Source: Lysinibacillus sp. BPa_S21 (GTDB lineage: Bacteria > Bacillota > Bacilli > Bacillales_A > Planococcaceae). Taken from it: a DNA stretch of 64,000 nucleotides. Of this stretch, positions 60,004 through 64,000 are shown piece after piece. A program made the position numbers and the translations under genes. Positions within the stretch are counted from its first letter, which is position 1. Every line of letters begins with the position of its first letter. The stretch lies in the NCBI RefSeq assembly GCF_023337795.1, contig NZ_JALIRS010000002.1, positions 1 to 64,000 of the forward strand, read 5' to 3'. Below the pieces are notes generated by a model. That model made no database searches. It had not been told where the DNA came from and saw nothing but the letters and a program-made list of their open reading frames with translations.

Positions 60004-60200
60004 GTCATTCTATCTATCTTTTATTTCTAAGTCAAAATATTAATAGTTGAAATCTATCAGATATTCTTCCATTAACTAATTCGCAAAGCTTTAAATCCCC
60101 TGTTTAAAAGAGGCATTACACTCACTTTTAAATTACCATGAAGCGTAGTGTTTTACTTCGAATTCAAACCATGGAAAGAACAATAACACGATCTAGTGAA

Positions 60201-60962
60201 TTATTTCTCTCTGCCATTTACCCAATAAACAAGTCCAATAACGGCTCCCCCAATAATATTACCGATTGTTACAGGTAATAAATTTGAAAATGCTCCCGCA
60301 TAGGATACGAGTTCACCATGAGGTATTAATAGAGCAAGAGAAAACAATGTCATATTTGCTATACAGTGCTCAAAACCGATTGTGACAAAAGGAAAAATAC
60401 AGCAGAAAATCATCACTAATTTCCCAGTCTCTGTTTTTAATTTATAAGTACACCATACAGCCAAGCATACAAGTAAATTACATAAAATACCTCGACATAA
60501 AAGTTCAACGAAACTAGCATTCATCTTAGCTGAAGCCAGTTTTTCAATGTAAGCCGCTGTGTCTCCCACTGCTAGCCCAGAATAAAAGAATAATGTGGCT
60601 GCTAAAAGAGAACCAAAGAAATTTCCTATGTAACTAAACGTCCAAATGCCTAACATCTCTAATGGTGATGATTTTTTTGATAGTGTACTAACGGTTAAAA
60701 CTAGATTATCTCCAGTAAATAAATTTGCCCCAGCCATCATGACCATACTAAGTGCCACACCAAATGCTAACCCTTGTAAGATTTTCATACTTGGTACCTC
60801 AGTTGGACTTAATAAGCCACCAATAGTAGTGATGAGCAAAATTCCAAATCCGATAAAAAGTCCGCCGAAAATGGCTAACAACAAATAATTAGCAGACTTA
60901 TGCTTCATCATGTTAATTTTTGTTTCAGCTGTTAAACAAACTGAAGAAATTGCTTCTTTCAT
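60201..60962 (-). CDS. Formate/nitrite transporter (FNT) family channel
   Basis: This 253-residue membrane protein has six helices with the FNT motifs GIxxxLVCLAVW-type (GILCNLLVCLAVW) and EHCIANM (pore His-bearing IGFEHCIANMTLF). The family moves formate, nitrite or hydrosulfide. I chose the ATG at 60962 with GGGAG eight bases upstream. It stands alone; no pflB or nirC partners. Confidence 0.9.
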   Translation of the reverse strand: MKEAISSVCLTAETKINMMKHKSANYLLLAIFGGLFIGFGILLITTIGGLLSPTEVPSMKILQGLAFGVALSMVMMAGANLFTGDNLVLTVSTLSKKSSPLEMLGIWTFSYIGNFFGSLLAATLFFYSGLAVGDTAAYIEKLASAKMNASFVELLCRGILCNLLVCLAVWCTYKLKTETGKLVMIFCCIFPFVTIGFEHCIANMTLFSLALLIPHGELVSYAGAFSNLLPVTIGNIIGGAVIGLVYWVNGREK

Positions 60963-61339
60963 ACTTTCATCTCCCAAACAACATCAAGCTATTTTAAATA
61001 ACTCGTTTTTAGCGCTGATCTTAAGTAGTCATCTAGTTTCCACTCTAACCAACTTTTATACAAGGCTACATTTTAACAAATATTATTCCAAAATATCGTT
61101 AATTAGCAAATTTAAAGTAAATTCCTCCAAATTAACATATATTTATGCATTTTAGAATCTCTTTTAGTTCATTTGGATTAAAGGATAAAAAAAGATAGTG
61201 CACGAATTTCATTGTTTCTCCATTATCTAATTTTTTTTTACGGGTATCTATAATGCTGATGAGGCTTGTGTGGCATCGAATGTTCATTTAAAAATAATTG
61301 ATGGTATTTAGGCTAGCAATACTACTTATAAAATAAAAA
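60963..61339. other. 377-bp gap without a gene
   Basis: AT-rich; it should carry the promoter of the formate/nitrite channel gene. I see no gene or repeat. Confidence 0.5.
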
Positions 61340-61371
61340 AAACGAGGGGTAAAAAACCATTACCCTTCGTT
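61340..61371 (-). terminator. Terminator of MDR oxidoreductase gene
   Basis: AACGA-GGGTAA/TTACCC-TCGTT arms, followed on the minus strand by TTTTTTTTATTTTAT. Confidence 0.8.
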
Positions 61372-61375
61372 TCTA

Positions 61376-62368
61376 TTAATAACTTGTTAAAAATATCTTT
61401 CCTTTAGTAGTTTTAGATGATTCAACAGCCGTTATCGCGTTTTTAATGTCTAACAAATCATAATGAGTATCAACCGTCATCATTTTTAACTTATCACTAT
61501 TAACTAGATGGATTAAATGATGAAATGTATCTTGCCATCTTTCTACCGATACTTGCTTATTCCAATGACGCAAATGGAACATATTGGCATGTACATTTGC
61601 TTCTTTAACGATTCTCTGCCAATTCACTTGCACACCTGATAAAAGACCAATAGCTAAAAAGTTCCCTCCAGATTTCAGACAGAAAGCAAGATCATTGCCC
61701 GCCACCCCTCCAATAGAATCAATAGCCGCATCAGCACCCCTACCATTTGTTAGTTCCATTACTGTCTCATAGAGTGGTGCTGTTGAAGTATCTATTACAT
61801 AGGAAGCGCCAAGCTGAATTAAATCGTCCGTATGTCTATTATTTCTCGTGACCGCGATTAATTGAAAACCTAACAATTTAGCTAGCTGTGCAAATATATG
61901 TCCAATTGCGGACCCACAAGCATTCACTAATAAAACATCATTTGGCCTTAATTGTAATATGTCCGTACAAGTGACCCAAGCTGTCATTGGGTTGATATAC
62001 ATTTGCGCTGCAGTAAAATCATCGATAGAATCTGGAATGGCCACTGCGAATTCTGCGCTTGTTTTTACAATTTCCTGCCAAGTTCCTTCTCCTCGTAAAG
62101 GCAATACACGCTTTCCAATAAGACTTTGAGAAACACATGGACCTACATCCTCTACAATACCGATCCCTTCATAGCCAGGAATAGTCGGTAAAGAAATCCG
62201 ATGAGCATAACTCCCCCATATTGGTATTAAATCTGAAGGGTTAATAGGTCGCGCAAGCATTCGAACAAGAATTTCTTGTTCTTGAGGGGGATGAATTGTT
62301 TTATTTTCAAACTTTAAAACTTCCCGAGGGCTTCCAAATTCATATAATTTAATGCATTTAGCTTTCAA
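61376..62368 (-). CDS. Zinc-independent MDR oxidoreductase (enoyl reductase-like)
   Basis: This 330-residue medium-chain dehydrogenase/reductase resembles the MECR/quinone oxidoreductase group: ARPINPSDLIPIWG, PTIPGYEGIGIVEDVG and the NADPH-binding NACGSAIGHIFAQLAKLLG. Zinc ligands of alcohol dehydrogenases are absent. The start is TTG, with AGGAG eight bases upstream. Substrate unknown. Confidence 0.87.
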   Translation of the reverse strand: MKAKCIKLYEFGSPREVLKFENKTIHPPQEQEILVRMLARPINPSDLIPIWGSYAHRISLPTIPGYEGIGIVEDVGPCVSQSLIGKRVLPLRGEGTWQEIVKTSAEFAVAIPDSIDDFTAAQMYINPMTAWVTCTDILQLRPNDVLLVNACGSAIGHIFAQLAKLLGFQLIAVTRNNRHTDDLIQLGASYVIDTSTAPLYETVMELTNGRGADAAIDSIGGVAGNDLAFCLKSGGNFLAIGLLSGVQVNWQRIVKEANVHANMFHLRHWNKQVSVERWQDTFHHLIHLVNSDKLKMMTVDTHYDLLDIKNAITAVESSKTTKGKIFLTSY

Positions 62369-62543
62369 TAAATTAACTCCTTTATGTTTGATTGCTGAAT
62401 TTTTTTCACAACTATTCCGAAGTGAAACTCAGGGAAGCTTCCTTCATCCTCACCGATTATTAATCTTCACCAATTGGGATTTTGAGCAGTTTTTCTCCCG
62501 CTTAATGAAAATTAAAAGGAGATTTAAAGTTCTGATGGTGTTT

Positions 62544-63227
62544 TTAAAGCTTTGAAATGGTAAAATCACCATCTTCGGTCATGCATAGTTGTAAGTTTTT
62601 ATTGATTTCTATCTCAATAGGGCTAACAATTGCTTTTTTGTTAGAAAAATACCAAACACGTTCACTTGGTCCTAAAAGTAAATTTGCGCCATCTTCATAA
62701 TTCCCCATAAACGTGAGAGCATTCGAACGAATTTCGTTATGATTCATTGGCATTATACCGTATTCTTTTAAACTATCGGCTACTGAATAAATAGCATCCG
62801 TCGTTAAATTCATTTCGGCAATATTTAATACATACTCGGGTGAAAAAGACTCTACATCCTGTTTTGGATTTACTTCCTGTCTTGAAATGAGCTCAATAAT
62901 ATTCCCTTCAGGATCATAAAAATAACAAGAATGAGCCTTTAATGTATCAAAATATACTTCATCCTGTCCCTCTGAATATAATAATTCTGCATATTCTTTT
63001 ACCCAGCTTTTCGCTTCATTAAATAAATTGCATGGAATATTTAACGCAAAATGATATTGTTTTTTAATCAAATACGGTATTTTTTCAAAAGTAATCATAC
63101 TTTCGCCAACAGCTACATCAAAAAAATCATCCGTATTCTTTATTACTGCAAATCCTAAATGATCGCAGTAAAATTCCTTCATTTTATGTACATCATACAC
63201 ATACAGTTTCACCTTTGTAATCTTCAT
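62544..63227 (-). CDS. VOC-family (glyoxalase-type) protein
   Basis: This 227-residue protein has an N-terminal VOC module (VKLYVYDVHKMKEFYCDHLGF; later SCYFYDPEGNIIELI with a metal-type Glu) and a second, weaker module of about 100 residues. The ATG at 63227 has AAGGGG 10 bases upstream. Substrate unknown. Confidence 0.83.
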   Translation of the reverse strand: MKITKVKLYVYDVHKMKEFYCDHLGFAVIKNTDDFFDVAVGESMITFEKIPYLIKKQYHFALNIPCNLFNEAKSWVKEYAELLYSEGQDEVYFDTLKAHSCYFYDPEGNIIELISRQEVNPKQDVESFSPEYVLNIAEMNLTTDAIYSVADSLKEYGIMPMNHNEIRSNALTFMGNYEDGANLLLGPSERVWYFSNKKAIVSPIEIEINKNLQLCMTEDGDFTISKL

Positions 63228-63312
63228 CGTAAAACATCCCCTTATCAATTGTTAGCATTTACTATACTTATTAAAATAAATACATGCCTCATGCAAAAGA
63301 ATGAAAACGACT

Positions 63313-63651
63313 TTAAAGTTGGATACGATCTCCCCTGCTATTTGGTTGTGAAATGACCAAAAACTCTACCTCTTCCTCTGAATCATTACGCATCTGGTGC
63401 GCTTTAAGGGGCGGCACTTCAATTCCTTCATTCTTTTGCAACACAATTCGTTCTCCGTCGATATCGATAGTTGCTGTTCCAGATAATACAAAGAAAAATT
63501 GTTGTGCATGATGGTGATAATGGTTTGTCTCTACCGTTTTAGCTGGCATACGTTCATGAATAATACTGAGACCATCATTTTTCACTAAATGCCAGCCATC
63601 ACATTGTTCTCCCCATATGTAATGTTCTGCATACTGTTTGCTAATTTTCAA
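63313..63651 (-). CDS. Small cupin protein
   Basis: This 112-residue single cupin has ETNHYHHHAQQFFFVLSG (three or four His, metal site) and EVPPLKAHQMRN. The start is TTG, with AAGGTG ten bases upstream. Its substrate is unknown. Confidence 0.87.
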   Translation of the reverse strand: MKISKQYAEHYIWGEQCDGWHLVKNDGLSIIHERMPAKTVETNHYHHHAQQFFFVLSGTATIDIDGERIVLQKNEGIEVPPLKAHQMRNDSEEEVEFLVISQPNSRGDRIQL

Positions 63652-63746
63652 AACTAATGTTCACCTTCTTTTCTCTTGATTCTCATCGATATTTACTTAA
63701 TATTATAAATAAGTATAATACTTTCACGCAGCAAGGAGTGAGATCG

Positions 63747-63908
63747 TTGAATATCAAAAAACAATTGCTAGGCATTTCTCTCGGCTATATGCTGGGATTA
63801 TTCATTGCATACATTTTTTTCGATTATTTTTCTTGGTCGTTTACTCTAGGCTCTTTTCTAGGTATTTGTTTATTTGCTCTAATTTTAAAGTTCTTAAAAG
63901 CGGGATAA
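63747..63908 (+). CDS. Small two-helix membrane protein
   Basis: This 53-residue protein has two hydrophobic segments (about 8-24 and 30-48) with a Phe/Tyr/Trp-rich junction. I chose the TTG at 63747, with AAGGAG eight bases upstream; an in-frame ATG at 63657 overlaps the divergent cupin leader. TATAAT at 63713-63718 may be its -10. Unknown function. Confidence 0.65.
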   Translation: MNIKKQLLGISLGYMLGLFIAYIFFDYFSWSFTLGSFLGICLFALILKFLKAG

Positions 63909-63930
63909 ATTCCCTGCTAGTAATAGGAAT

Positions 63931-64000
63931 TTAATAATTTCCAAACTTGTTTGCACGCATAATTTCATACATCATAAACTGATCAACAGTCCAAAGGTAG
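63931..64000 (-). CDS. C-terminal end of a gene cut by the window
   Basis: The minus strand has an open frame entering from the window edge and ending YLWTVDQFMMYEIMRANKF, then GNY and TAA (63931-63933). Only 22 residues are visible. The family cannot be named. Confidence 0.6.
   Translation of the reverse strand, partial: YLWTVDQFMMYEIMRANKFGNY

Overview
The window looks like a chromosomal segment of a low-GC, endospore-forming Bacillaceae/Planococcaceae bacterium, most likely Lysinibacillus or a close relative. The evidence is the Bacillus-type order nfeD-floA-yqfC-yqfD-phoH-pgpH-ybeY-dgkA and hrcA-grpE-dnaK-dnaJ-prmA-rsmE-mtaB, the sporulation genes (cotJABC, yqfC, yqfD, spore-surface-like proteins), and dispersed GC-richer hairpin repeats of a kind I associate with this group. 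No rRNA, tRNA, CRISPR array or intact insertion sequence was seen.

Layout. 0.2-9.3 kb: housekeeping cluster on the minus strand (rpsU, nfeD, floA, a small membrane-anchored protein, yqfC, yqfD, phoH, pgpH, ybeY, dgkA). 9.6-11.7 kb: a Ktr-type K+ uptake pair on the plus strand. 11.7-13.7 kb: cotJABC spore-coat operon and a DedA protein. 14.4-18.6 kb: two-component system plus ABC transporter with two permeases. 18.6-19.7 kb: decayed phage-like genes (an HTH protein and a tyrosine recombinase). 19.7-22 kb: deoC and mtaB. 22.6-28.1 kb: four related putative spore-surface genes. 28.2-36.7 kb: rsmE, prmA, the dnaK heat-shock operon with a CIRCE operator, and hemW.

37.3-49.3 kb is the most interesting part. 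It holds hutU, a YjiH-type membrane protein, hutI, an M20 peptidase and an antiporter-family transporter; a divergent sigma-54 activator; then an M20D amidohydrolase with a second transporter. Both catabolic operons have near-consensus sigma-54 (-24/-12) promoters. Each is preceded by two copies of an 18-bp motif spaced 78-79 bp apart, so the activator probably controls both. No hutH or hutG is present, and HutI and the M20 peptidase each lack a residue expected in the active site. This suggests a dedicated scavenging pathway for a urocanate-like or acylated compound rather than standard histidine degradation.

49.4-64 kb: chromate transporter, an anchored DUF4179/DUF5643-like protein, a DHH phosphoesterase, a PLP decarboxylase translationally coupled to a chemoreceptor, a TetR regulator and epimerase sharing an operator motif, a YqeY protein away from rpsU, a formate/nitrite channel, an MDR oxidoreductase, a VOC protein, a cupin, a 53-residue membrane protein, and the C-terminal end of a gene cut by the window edge. 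Many operons end in clear intrinsic terminators. Intergenic spaces hold hairpin-forming repeats in both orientations.
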